Below are positions 53,135-60,368 of a stretch of DNA of 64,000 nucleotides, in pieces (position 1 is the stretch's first letter; every line of letters begins with the position of its first letter). Position numbers and translations under genes: made by a program. Origin of the DNA: Chimaeribacter arupi (GTDB taxonomy: Bacteria > Pseudomonadota > Gammaproteobacteria > Enterobacterales > Enterobacteriaceae); assembly GCF_002858805.1 (NCBI RefSeq), contig NZ_PJZI01000005.1:100451-164450 (forward strand), written 5' to 3'. A model generated the notes under the pieces. It worked only from the letters and a program-made list of their open reading frames with translations. It was not told where the DNA came from and made no database searches.

Positions 53135-54244
53135 TCACGCCTCTGTATAGAGCATTGCGGTGGGCGGCAGCGTCAGTTGCACACCGCCATATTTATGGGG
53201 CAGCGTCAGGTAACTTTCGGCCGTGATAAGGGTGGCCACATCAGCGGAGAGTTTATCCAGCGCCACCTGCATTTGCGCCAGATAATCATGCGTATCATAG
53301 ACTTTATCAATACCCTCAAGCGCATGGTTCATGATCTTACGCGCCACATCATTGGGGACACCCAGCGCAGAGAGTTTAGATCGGGCCGTTCGCCGCAGGT
53401 CACGGGTGGTAAACGGCTCCAGCCCCAGCCCACGTTCCGCCCGCACCAGCCGCCGCAACGATTGGGTGATCGCACCTTTTGACAGCGGTTGCGCTGCGTT
53501 CAGCGGTGACGGCACCAGCCACGGGCTGTCTGGGGTGTTGGCCCGCTCAAGCGCCTCGATGCATTCCCGCATCAGCGGGCTTATCGGCAGCGTGTGATCG
53601 CGTTGTGATTTATTGCGCCGCCCCTGCCGCCAGATGCCCGCCTTAAGATCAAACTCATCCCGCCGGGCGCGGATGACCTCATCCGGGCGCCGGGCGGAGA
53701 GCAGGCAGAGCCGCAATGCCCAGCGGCTCTGTTCTGACAGCTCCCACATATCCAGCCCATGCCAGAACACCCAGATTTCGGCATCAGTCAACGTGCGCTC
53801 GCGGGGGGGGGCATTGCGCCCGCCCACATCGCGGCGTTTCATTGACCCAAGTGGGGAGTGGTCAAGATAACCCTGGGTTTCCGCCCAACCGAGGAACTGT
53901 TTGCACAGGGCGAACACCCGTTTGGCCTCAGAGATTTTGCCTTCGGCCAATAACAGGTTAAACAACCGGTTAAGCCGCAGGCGTGAGACTTTTTTCAGCG
54001 GCAAAGCGCCAATGCCCGGCAACACATGGTTCAGCAAGGAAGAGATGGCAATCTCCGGCCGCCGACGGGTGATCATCAGTGACAGCCGGATCCAGACACG
54101 CATGATCTCTTCAACCGTGCCCTCTTCGTCCACATTGTCCAGCACCGCCAACGGCGTGGCACGGATTTCCTGCATATAAGCCACCACATGCTGCCCGACA
54201 TGTTCGCTGGTGAAATCGATCTCGGTGGTTTTCATCATGTTCAT
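53135..54244 (-). CDS. Tyrosine recombinase (P4-like integrase)
   Basis: Site-specific recombinase, 369 aa. The core-binding domain spans about 45-140; the catalytic domain holds Arg186 in LLSARRPDEVI, the box FTTRDLRRTARSKLSALGV with Arg284, His307 in MNHALEGIDKVYDTHDY and the nucleophile Tyr321. The motif pattern is that of P4-type integrases, though the N-terminal arm-binding domain looks short. It is transcribed just after the CaiF/GrlA-like gene (2-bp gap). No tRNA or att repeat could be found nearby, so the integration site is undefined. Confidence 0.88.
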   Translation of the reverse strand: MNMMKTTEIDFTSEHVGQHVVAYMQEIRATPLAVLDNVDEEGTVEEIMRVWIRLSLMITRRRPEIAISSLLNHVLPGIGALPLKKVSRLRLNRLFNLLLAEGKISEAKRVFALCKQFLGWAETQGYLDHSPLGSMKRRDVGGRNAPPRERTLTDAEIWVFWHGLDMWELSEQSRWALRLCLLSARRPDEVIRARRDEFDLKAGIWRQGRRNKSQRDHTLPISPLMRECIEALERANTPDSPWLVPSPLNAAQPLSKGAITQSLRRLVRAERGLGLEPFTTRDLRRTARSKLSALGVPNDVARKIMNHALEGIDKVYDTHDYLAQMQVALDKLSADVATLITAESYLTLPHKYGGVQLTLPPTAMLYTEA

Positions 54245-54246
54245 TT

Positions 54247-54813
54247 TTATGGAAAGAAGGGGAGAAAATCAGTGGCGGCAGTTATAACAGGTTGTGTGCA
54301 GCAGCTCAAAAGGTTTGTGACTCCATACCTAATAAGTCTGGCGTCACAGAAACGCTTTTTGGAGAAAAATAACGGGTTCAGGTGTACCCAGTCCGCCATA
54401 ATCTTAAGGGCAAGCCGCGGTATGCGGCTCTCTGCCCTTTCCTTCTCTTCCTCGGTCATCAACATCACTTTCCGTCTTTCCGGGTCGATCCGCTCCGGGT
54501 TCCGGCATCGCTTGAAAAATTCGTCGTCTAATCGTGTGAGATGGAAGGTTCGCGGCCTGACAGAATCATTAACCCGGCAATCAGAGTTATGCGACTTAGC
54601 GATGGAACTCATGCGCAAGTAGATCTCACTGACTGTCGAATTGTACTGCGGGTAACGCTCTCTCAATCCCTGCGCAACCTCTTTGGCGGTGGCCGGCCGG
54701 CCAAGCTCAATCAGGTATTGCGATATTTCCCATGACGTCAATCTGGAGTGTTTGGCTGCCAACTTTCCCCCAATAAATATATTGGTTTCGTCGCTGTGTT
54801 GTGTGTTGGCCAA
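54247..54813 (-). CDS. CaiF/GrlA-like regulator upstream of the integrase
   Basis: Predicted DNA-binding protein, 188 aa. Residues 27-75 (SWEISQYLIELGRPATAKEVAQGLRERYPQYNSTVSEIYLRMSSI) match the helix-turn-helix of the CaiF/GrlA group, known from carnitine metabolism and the LEE pathogenicity island. The C-terminal third (LNPLFFSKKRFCDARLI) is unlike it and looks island-specific. The stop is 2 bp from the integrase ATG, so the two are one transcript, suggesting control of excision or of island genes. ATG 54813 has no strong ribosome site. Confidence 0.65.
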   Translation of the reverse strand: MANTQHSDETNIFIGGKLAAKHSRLTSWEISQYLIELGRPATAKEVAQGLRERYPQYNSTVSEIYLRMSSIAKSHNSDCRVNDSVRPRTFHLTRLDDEFFKRCRNPERIDPERRKVMLMTEEEKERAESRIPRLALKIMADWVHLNPLFFSKKRFCDARLIRYGVTNLLSCCTQPVITAATDFLPFFP

Positions 54814-55202
54814 ATGAGAGTAAATCAGGAGGGGTGCTGAGTAAGATTAAGGCGCTGATCCGCGCCTTGTACCCAACTATCCACTGTTCCGTTTAGAACC
54901 GGAACGTAAAGCCGCTTGGCATGTACTCACCCCTTTCCAGGTAAGCACAAAACAAGCAGCCTCTCATTGCCCAGGAGGGCATTAGGCAGGCGCTGACTAT
55001 ATGAAAATGCAGGCTGATAATCAAACGAAGGCCGTTGGTCGCTGGTGGGGCTTCCGAAGGTCGAGACTGCCCAAGTGCACAGAGTGGGAAAGCAGCTCCA
55101 CCAGCTTTAGTTCTTTAAACGCACGCATTTCTATCAAAGAAGTTCAAAATAAGAACAGGCAGGCGTATTATTACCTTTTTCTCTATACTTTAAAGGTAAA
55201 AA
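54814..55202. other. Intergenic region between regulator and toxin genes
   Basis: About 390 bp, no gene. A hairpin AAGGCGC-TGATCC-GCGCCTT is at 54849-54868. The right half is AT-rich and must carry the promoter of the toxin-immunity pair. I see no remnant of a CdiA- or Rhs-type N-terminus. Confidence 0.55.
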
Positions 55203-55727
55203 ATGGATTTTTGGAGCCAACCTTTACCACCTGATGTAAATGCGCGTGACCTTGCAGAGTGTATGCATGACATCATGAATACAGACCTTACGCAGCATGA
55301 ATCAATGGATTGGAGTCGCAGGCCTCCTGGTGGGCACACACTTGAAAGGCATGTCAACAAAACTGACGCCTGGCTTAAACGCAGATTTAACTTGGATGAC
55401 ATCTCAGCAAGCGGAGCTTTTTGCTACGATCAGGCTTTCGCTGAAGCGCTGATTGCTAAGGCGCTCTTAGCCAACTTGGCAGAAGTCTTTGAGTGGCAGG
55501 AGAGCCATAGAACAAGTGGTGGCTCAGCTGGTGACGAAGCACCTGATAAAGATTTAGTCCTTGAGTACACCAATAACTTTCCAGTAGGGCGTTACTTTCG
55601 GAGAGATGCTTCTCCCACTGCCCCCCCTACTGAAACATATACTTTGAAAATTATACTTTTGTGGGTTGACGCCGGTGAAACAATTCATGGCAGAGATAAC
55701 TATATCATGACGGCATATCCGCTATAG
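55203..55727 (+). CDS. Orphan CdiA-CT RNase A-like toxin
   Basis: Free-standing toxin domain, 174 aa, of the RNase A-like group found at the C-termini of contact-dependent inhibition proteins. The family signature GGHTLERHVNKTDAWLKRRF (residues 43-62) supplies His45, His50 and Lys53; the middle ISASGAFCYDQAFAEALIAKALLANLAEV and the ending YIMTAYPL are the other hallmark blocks. These toxins cleave tRNA or other RNA in the cytoplasm. No signal peptide or delivery domain is fused. The immunity gene follows after 8 bp. ATG 55203 follows AAAGGTAAAA. Assignment is by motif recall, without a search. Confidence 0.75.
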   Translation: MDFWSQPLPPDVNARDLAECMHDIMNTDLTQHESMDWSRRPPGGHTLERHVNKTDAWLKRRFNLDDISASGAFCYDQAFAEALIAKALLANLAEVFEWQESHRTSGGSAGDEAPDKDLVLEYTNNFPVGRYFRRDASPTAPPTETYTLKIILLWVDAGETIHGRDNYIMTAYPL

Positions 55728-55735
55728 GAGGTATC

Positions 55736-56482
55736 ATGTTGATTTCTAAAACACCTACCCAATATCCACGCTTGAAAAAGCTGATGATGGGTTACATCAA
55801 TATGGATGCAGCCTACATTACAGGTCACAAAGACTTTGCTGGCATGGTCGCGTTCTACACTACGCGCGTGTCTACCAAAGCTCTGCGTGAGTTATTGATC
55901 GAAATTGAGCAATACCGAGCTGCCCATCCGGAAGACCTTAGTCAGGCTTTCCTGAGTGAATTTGACTACGGTGCCTATATTGAGGATGTCCGCAATTTTC
56001 TGGACATCACCTGTGGTGTCGTATCCGATGTCATAGCCACAGCTGAAGGGCGAAATGAGCAAAAAGCGGTTGCTGACAAGCCCCAGTTTGTTGATGTGCG
56101 TGTGGAGAGATATTTACATGAACCTGATAAAACTGTGCTTGCTTACGTAATTTCAGACAAATTTAATAGCGCATTTAAACGCCAAAAAAAATCTCACCAT
56201 GTATTATACAAAAGGGTACAAGATTCTAGTGATTTGATATATAGGGATTTTTCTTTGCATCTCTCCGATGCTAGGTTTGCCAGTAGCCCTCAGCCTACTG
56301 TTACCATTGATGCAATGAGTGGCGCAGCAGCCGCTGATGAGCTTGAGAGAATTAAATCCGTCTATGGACGCCTCAGTGAAGAATATGTGCGCGCTTTAGA
56401 GAAAAGGCACAATAACTCTCTCCAACGTCTCGATAAAGAGGGGCATCCCTTATACATCAAAACTTCACACAGGCACGGTTAA
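55736..56482 (+). CDS. CdiI-type immunity protein with extra C-terminal domain
   Basis: 248 aa, starting 8 bp after the toxin. Residues 7-95 (YPRLKKLMMGYINMDAAYI, KALRELLIEIEQYRA and FDYGAYIEDVRNFLD) fit the all-helical CdiI_2 immunity family that partners RNase A-like toxins. Residues 105-248 are an additional, more basic region (VERYLHEPDKTVLAYVIS, and ADELERIKSVYGRLSEEYVR) that I do not recognise and that known CdiI_2 proteins, about 100 residues long, do not have. The extension may be a second immunity or a regulatory domain. Preceded by GGAGGTATC. Confidence 0.65.
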   Translation: MLISKTPTQYPRLKKLMMGYINMDAAYITGHKDFAGMVAFYTTRVSTKALRELLIEIEQYRAAHPEDLSQAFLSEFDYGAYIEDVRNFLDITCGVVSDVIATAEGRNEQKAVADKPQFVDVRVERYLHEPDKTVLAYVISDKFNSAFKRQKKSHHVLYKRVQDSSDLIYRDFSLHLSDARFASSPQPTVTIDAMSGAAAADELERIKSVYGRLSEEYVRALEKRHNNSLQRLDKEGHPLYIKTSHRHG

Positions 56483-56544
56483 GCCCGTTAATTATTATCC
56501 GCCGGCTGGTGTCGGCGGTTCTCACCTGGCAAAGAGCCACCAGT

Positions 56545-56859
56545 ATGATAAATCTCTCCCAATCCTACAGCCCTGAAGCCATTACCAAGCGTTTTGACAT
56601 TATCCATAAGATCCATGTTCGGGGAATGCCTTACCTGGCTCTGTTTCATGGGCGCGCTTCACTGGCTGCGCTGGTGGAGGTGGAGAAATTTCATGTTACA
56701 GCGGAGCCGCAGTATCGATGTCGGGCTATTCTGGAGCTGGTGGCGCGGGACGGTGCCGGTGAGGCGTTCTGCACCAGACGGTATCAGGAGGATGCCAGCC
56801 GTTTACCTGGTGATGCAGTTACTGGGGAAGCGGGAGAGCTGGCCACCGCCCTCTATTAG
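56545..56859 (+). CDS. Unrecognised island protein, 104 aa
   Basis: Not recognised. Start placed at ATG 56545 (MINLSQSYSPEAITKRFDII); the ribosome site is weak and a start 36 bp upstream is possible. The sequence is mixed alpha/beta with VRGMPYLALFHGRASLAALVEVEKFHV and no signal peptide. GC-richer than the toxin pair just upstream, so it may come from a different source. Small phage or island proteins of this kind are common near P4-like integrases. Confidence 0.45.
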   Translation: MINLSQSYSPEAITKRFDIIHKIHVRGMPYLALFHGRASLAALVEVEKFHVTAEPQYRCRAILELVARDGAGEAFCTRRYQEDASRLPGDAVTGEAGELATALY

Positions 56860-56920
56860 GTGTTGGCCAGGCGCAAAGGAGTCGTGTTTGTCAGTTATTA
56901 GGGGCTGAAGGCATGGCCAG

Positions 56921-57475
56921 TTACCCGAGGTAGGCCATCTCTTTTTTGTTGTAGACAACGGAGTTGTCAGCAATGTCCTTATTGACGAACGTCATTGCCC
57001 CAATAATCACGTTGCTGCCAATCCGCAGGTTCTCACCGATGATGCAGCTGTTTGCCCCGACCTCAACATTGTCACCGATGTAGATCTTACCTTCCTGGTC
57101 ATTCTTTCTAACGCCGATCGTGACGTTTTGCTTAATGTAGAAGTTATCACCGATGACGCAGCAGTCCGCCACGACGATCCCCACATAATGAGAGATGCTC
57201 AGCCCCACGCCGATTTTGGCACCCAGCTTAATGTCCAGCCCATACTTGTTCCGCAGCTTGCGGTTCACCCTGACAGCGTATTTCTTCATTGTATCGTTTA
57301 GGTAGAGGTGATTAGCCACGCGCCACCAAAAATGAAAACGTCTGTCTGGGCACTTAATCGCCTTGTGGATCGTCTTAAGCCAGGAGAACTCTTTATCAGA
57401 TCTCATAACTTCAGCGCGGAGGCAGGATTTTAGATGCTCGATACTTGCATGATAATTTTCCAAATGAAAACCCAA
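56921..57475 (-). CDS. Hexapeptide-repeat acyltransferase (serine-acetyltransferase-like)
   Basis: Left-handed beta-helix acyltransferase, about 184 aa. Hexapeptide turns run from residue 80 (LDIKLGAKIGVGLSISHYVGIVVADCCVIGDNFYIKQNVTIGV) to IIGENLRIGSNVIIGAMTFVNKDIADNSVVY. The helical N-terminal part and the H-x-G turn echo CysE and surface-sugar O-acetyltransferases; with no pathway genes nearby, the acceptor is unknown. The frame opens with TTG at 57475; ATG 57409 is an alternative, leaving the N-terminus uncertain. AT-rich, alone in the island. Confidence 0.75.
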   Translation of the reverse strand: MGFHLENYHASIEHLKSCLRAEVMRSDKEFSWLKTIHKAIKCPDRRFHFWWRVANHLYLNDTMKKYAVRVNRKLRNKYGLDIKLGAKIGVGLSISHYVGIVVADCCVIGDNFYIKQNVTIGVRKNDQEGKIYIGDNVEVGANSCIIGENLRIGSNVIIGAMTFVNKDIADNSVVYNKKEMAYLG

Positions 57476-57701
57476 ATTTTAGATAATTCGAAAAGTGATT
57501 TTGTTTATTTGTTTGTATTTTAACGAGTTTGAAGTGATTTCAATCGAGGGATTTAACCTGTAAAAGCGCCTTTACTTACAAAGTAAGCGTATTGTAAATA
57601 TCTTGGCATGTTAGGTAAAGCAGTCGTAAATCTTATGTACAGAGCGTGAACAGGTATGGGCTAAGACCAGGAGTCCTTAGCCAGGTCAGCATTAAACAAA
57701 A

Positions 57702-57721
57702 AAACCGCCCGGAGGCGGTTT
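57702..57721 (-). terminator. Terminator of the small-toxin mRNA
   Basis: On the minus strand AAACCGCC-TCCG-GGCGGTTT with a following TTTTT run, 16 bp past the peptide stop codon. Confidence 0.85.
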
Positions 57722-57736
57722 ATCTTGTTCCTGCTC

Positions 57737-57820
57737 TTACTTCCCGGTCATTTGCATGACCGTCAGGATGATCTGCAAAACGATATTGCAGAACTCCAGC
57801 ACTACCAAAAAAGTCGCCAT
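57737..57820 (-). CDS. Hydrophobic 27-residue peptide, probable type I toxin
   Basis: Tiny membrane peptide beginning MATFLVVLEFCNIV and ending TVMQMTGK: one hydrophobic helix with a few polar residues and a basic end, the build of TisB, ShoB, DinQ and ZorO toxins, which damage the inner membrane. ATG 57820 follows AAAAGGAAACGCC. The frame is open further upstream (to 57925) but that part is polar leader. A strong terminator follows. About 80 nt upstream of the AUG the leader carries a 20-nt segment fully complementary to an RNA encoded on the opposite strand (58055-58074), the key mark of a type I antitoxin. Confidence 0.75.
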   Translation of the reverse strand: MATFLVVLEFCNIVLQIILTVMQMTGK

Positions 57821-57900
57821 GGCGTTTCCTTTTCTGATTGAGTGCCGCATGTCTCTATAGCTACCTCTAATCCCCGTTGCTATAGATGAAGAGCGAGTGA

Positions 57901-57920
57901 GTGAAGACTGGCTCAACGGC
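57901..57920. promoter_or_regulatory. Antisense target site in toxin-mRNA leader
   Basis: GTGAAGACTGGCTCAACGGC on the + strand, identical to 58055-58074. The leader of the toxin mRNA (minus strand) carries the reverse complement, so the sRNA can pair with it over 20 nt. Confidence 0.85.
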
Positions 57921-57933
57921 ACCACGATTTAGG

Positions 57934-57956
57934 CCTAATCACTCCTACATGATTAG
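57934..57956. other. Hairpin upstream of antisense site
   Basis: CTAATCA-CTCCTACA-TGATTAG, a perfect 7-bp stem in the divergent promoter zone or at the 5' end of the toxin leader; could be an operator or 5' structural element. Confidence 0.5.
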
Positions 57957-58023
57957 TCGGTTTTACTAACGCAAACAATAATTTATAAAAAACGCTTGAG
58001 TCATTGACTTATATACTGTTTGC

Positions 58024-58153
58024 ATTTTACTACTGTGATTAGTAGTCTGAGGCCGTGAAGACTGGCTCAACGGCCACCCTCTCTGTATTCAGCTCCTAAC
58101 TGGATAGCAGGGAATCTAGATCAGGCTCGGGGTGCAACCCGGGCCTTTTCTTT
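58024..58153 (+). ncRNA. Probable antitoxin sRNA of the type I locus
   Basis: Predicted RNA of roughly 100-130 nt. Its 3' end is set by an intrinsic terminator (58124-58153: GGCTCGGG, GTGCAA loop region, CCCGGGCC, then TTTTCTTT). The 5' end is uncertain: TATACT at 58012-58017 or a TTGACT (58004) promoter would start it near 58024-58040. It contains the 20-nt element at 58055-58074 complementary to the toxin leader. Toxin and RNA are divergently oriented with the pairing region near both 5' ends, as in zor/orz, shoB/ohsC and dinQ/agrB loci. Confidence 0.7.
58124..58153 (+). terminator. sRNA terminator
   Basis: Eight-base-pair stem with one G-T pair and a TTTTCTTT tail, ending the antitoxin RNA. 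Confidence 0.8.
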
Positions 58154-58717
58154 AGAGGGAGCGATACTTCCACCACTTTCAAAAAAAGCCACAAATATCT
58201 GTTTGTATCTTTACGCCGAACTAATTGCTCAATATTCCATCAGCCCTTCTCGATAGCTCAATCTTAACGCATAAATAATTTTGGCAAAACCACACAATAT
58301 ATAGTGTTCGCTATTATGCGTTTGCTTACGTTATGCAAGCCCTTGTCTCACGCGCCTGTCAATAATGAGAAAAATTTTTTTAGTAGCTCATGTTGAGCCT
58401 CAAATGCCACCACATAAAAAAGCTTTGCTGCGGGAAATGGCATCTGATTGTAAAAAAAATATGCTAGCACCTGTTTTGCCCCAGTCCTGACTCGACCCTA
58501 TCCAGCTCATCTTTACCCTTTATACCAAAGCGACCGTCACCTGTTGCTAATAATATTCCCCGTAATTTCTTGACCTTTACTGCCAATACGGCGGTGATTT
58601 CCGGCCCGCGTCTCTTTTTTTGGCCGTGATCGCCTTTCGCTGCGCTTCGCGGTTAGACGTTTTCGCAGAGCGGCAGTATGCTGTTAATCAGGACTTTTTT
58701 TCTCGGGGAGCGTGAAG
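58154..58717. other. AT-rich non-coding stretch
   Basis: About 560 bp. The first 350 bp are AT-rich with scattered stops in all frames; the last 150 bp become GC-rich and show short hairpins (GCGCTTCGCGG region near 58635). I see no gene, tRNA or clear repeat. It probably marks the right flank of the integrase-linked island. Confidence 0.5.
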
Positions 58718-59116
58718 ATGGCGGTAACCAGGAAGCAGAATGTCGAACACTTTATGCCGTATGTGGAAAGGATGCTGGCCGGCCACATCCTGCAACCGGA
58801 TGAACACCACGATCGTCAGGCACTGGCACGGGTGGCGGACGGTTGCCGCTCTGTGGTGTTTGTGCCGGTGGAGACGGTACGGCTGGCGGGAAATGTGGTG
58901 GGTTACCGGATGACAGAGGCGGATCGCCGTGACTATTACGAGCGGCGCGCTGAACAACTAATGCGGCAACAGCGCGTGATTGAACATGCGCAAAACCAGC
59001 GGGATGCCCGCCGCGCCAAAAAACTGTTCGCCCGCCTCGGCTTGCCGCTGCCGCCGGAAGTAGAGGCCCTGGCCAGTGCCGCCTTGTCAGATCCTGATAA
59101 ACTGCCCGAAGAGTAA
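58718..59116 (+). CDS. Unrecognised cytoplasmic protein, 132 aa
   Basis: Not recognised. ATG 58718 (MAVTRKQNVEHFMPYVERM) follows GGGGAGCGTGAAG; an in-frame GTG is 6 bp upstream. Helical and charged, with a run RRDYYERRAEQLMRQQRVIE and RDARRAKKLFARLGLPLPPEVEALA; no signal or membrane span. Host-like GC. It sits between the island edge and the metal-uptake pair, convergent with the binding-protein gene. Confidence 0.6.
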   Translation: MAVTRKQNVEHFMPYVERMLAGHILQPDEHHDRQALARVADGCRSVVFVPVETVRLAGNVVGYRMTEADRRDYYERRAEQLMRQQRVIEHAQNQRDARRAKKLFARLGLPLPPEVEALASAALSDPDKLPEE

Positions 59117-59168
59117 AACAGGCGCCCCCGTGATGGGACGGGGGAACATTTTCTTTATCTATCCCCCT

Positions 59169-60197
59169 TCACTCCGGCCCCAACCCCTTCAACATGCGCG
59201 TTGCCTCGGCTTCACTTAACCGGTAACCGAAAAAGCGCAGGTAGAAATCCTGGGTAATTTTCACCATATCGCTTTGCGGGAAAAGGTCCGGGTGCAGCAG
59301 TTTTGCCGCCCACGGGATCTGGAGCGCAGCTTCAGTGCCGTAGCGATCCCACGGGAAGACACCGGCCGGGTTGCGGTATACCCGCTTTTGCTGCACCGCC
59401 TTCAGCGCGGAGAACAGCGCGGCGTAGTCTGACGCTGCAAGGGTGCCGGCATCTGCCCCGAGAATAATCACATCCGGCTGCCAGGCGAGGATCATCTCCG
59501 GGGAGATTTCATGCAGGTTGCCTTTGATCGCTGCGGCGGCATTACGCCCGCCTGCCGCCTGAATCCACTGGTCGATCAGCGTGTCGCTGCCGTCTATTTT
59601 TAACGGATGCAGGGAGGCAATATGCAGCACGGCCGGCCGTTGCGCGGGCGTCAGTGAAGCGGTGCGCTGGGTGGTTTGGGTGAGTTGCGTATCCAGATAG
59701 CGGTTATAGGCGTCGGCCCGCGCGGCAGCTTCCGGCGTGCCCAGCACCGCGGCGGTGGTCAGCAGTGATTTTTTCAATGAGGGATAATCGGTAAAGCGCA
59801 TTTCCAGCGTCGGAATGTTCGCCTGGCGGTAGGCCGGGGCATCGCCGTCACCTGCCGGAACAAATACCACATCTGTCTGCCGCGCAAGTAAGGCCTCACT
59901 GTTAAAGGTGATGCCGTGCACGCTAAGCGCCTGAGCCAGCGACGGTTGCAGGCGGAACATCCACGGGCGGGTTTCAGGATGGTTGACCGTTGCCACAATG
60001 TTGCCGCCTGCACCGAGCGTCATTAACAGGGAGTGGTGCGCATACCAGGCATCGGCAATGTGCCTGACCTGCCCCGGCACGGTGACCGTTTTCCCCGTAT
60101 CATCGACAACCTGCCGGGTTGCTTCTGCGGCGAATACCGGGGAAACAGCAGCAAAAAACAGGGAACAAACCGCAATCAGCCTGAGGTGACCGTTCAT
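59169..60197 (-). CDS. Siderophore-type periplasmic binding protein (FecB/BtuF class)
   Basis: Periplasmic protein of the iron-chelate/vitamin B12 binding fold, 342 aa. Signal peptide ends near residue 23 (FFAAVSPVFA). TRQVVDDTGKTVTVPGQVRHIADAWYAH is the usual N-lobe start; LARQTDVVFVPAG, the long connecting helix TTAAVLGTPEAAARADAYNRYLDT and NPAGVFPWDRYGTEAAL follow. No permease or ATPase genes are adjacent. It is divergent from a TonB receptor across a 171-bp region with two ModE-like boxes, suggesting that its ligand relates to molybdate or a metal chelate under Mo control. Confidence 0.85.
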   Translation of the reverse strand: MNGHLRLIAVCSLFFAAVSPVFAAEATRQVVDDTGKTVTVPGQVRHIADAWYAHHSLLMTLGAGGNIVATVNHPETRPWMFRLQPSLAQALSVHGITFNSEALLARQTDVVFVPAGDGDAPAYRQANIPTLEMRFTDYPSLKKSLLTTAAVLGTPEAAARADAYNRYLDTQLTQTTQRTASLTPAQRPAVLHIASLHPLKIDGSDTLIDQWIQAAGGRNAAAAIKGNLHEISPEMILAWQPDVIILGADAGTLAASDYAALFSALKAVQQKRVYRNPAGVFPWDRYGTEAALQIPWAAKLLHPDLFPQSDMVKITQDFYLRFFGYRLSEAEATRMLKGLGPE

Positions 60198-60239
60198 AAA
60201 TACCTACGTGGGCGAAACACAAACGCCTTAAGCTAGCAT

Positions 60240-60267
60240 ATCGTTATATAATTTTATATACATCGTT
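60240..60267. promoter_or_regulatory. ModE-like box 1
   Basis: ATCGTTATATA-ATTTTA-TATACATCGTT. The left arm is a perfect copy of the ModE half-site (ATCGNTATATA) and the right arm fits with two mismatches. It lies 43 bp upstream of the binding-protein start. Confidence 0.65.
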
Positions 60268-60287
60268 ATGATTGATGCGGTTTATTG

Positions 60288-60315
60288 ATCGTTATATACA
60301 ATAATACATATCGAT
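60288..60315. promoter_or_regulatory. ModE-like box 2
   Basis: ATCGTTATATA-CAATAA-TACATATCGAT. Against the consensus ATCGNTATATA-N6-TATATANCGAT only one base differs. It lies 53 bp upstream of the receptor start and 48 bp from box 1. Confidence 0.75.
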
Positions 60316-60368
60316 ATGTTAACCTTCGCGCCCTTGATTCTTTACTCCGGCCATTGGCCTGCTACCTG

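Noticed and set aside
60198..60368. Fur box for the second TonB receptor
   Set aside because: No GATAATGATAATCATTATC-like repeat was found; the repeated element fits ModE much better.
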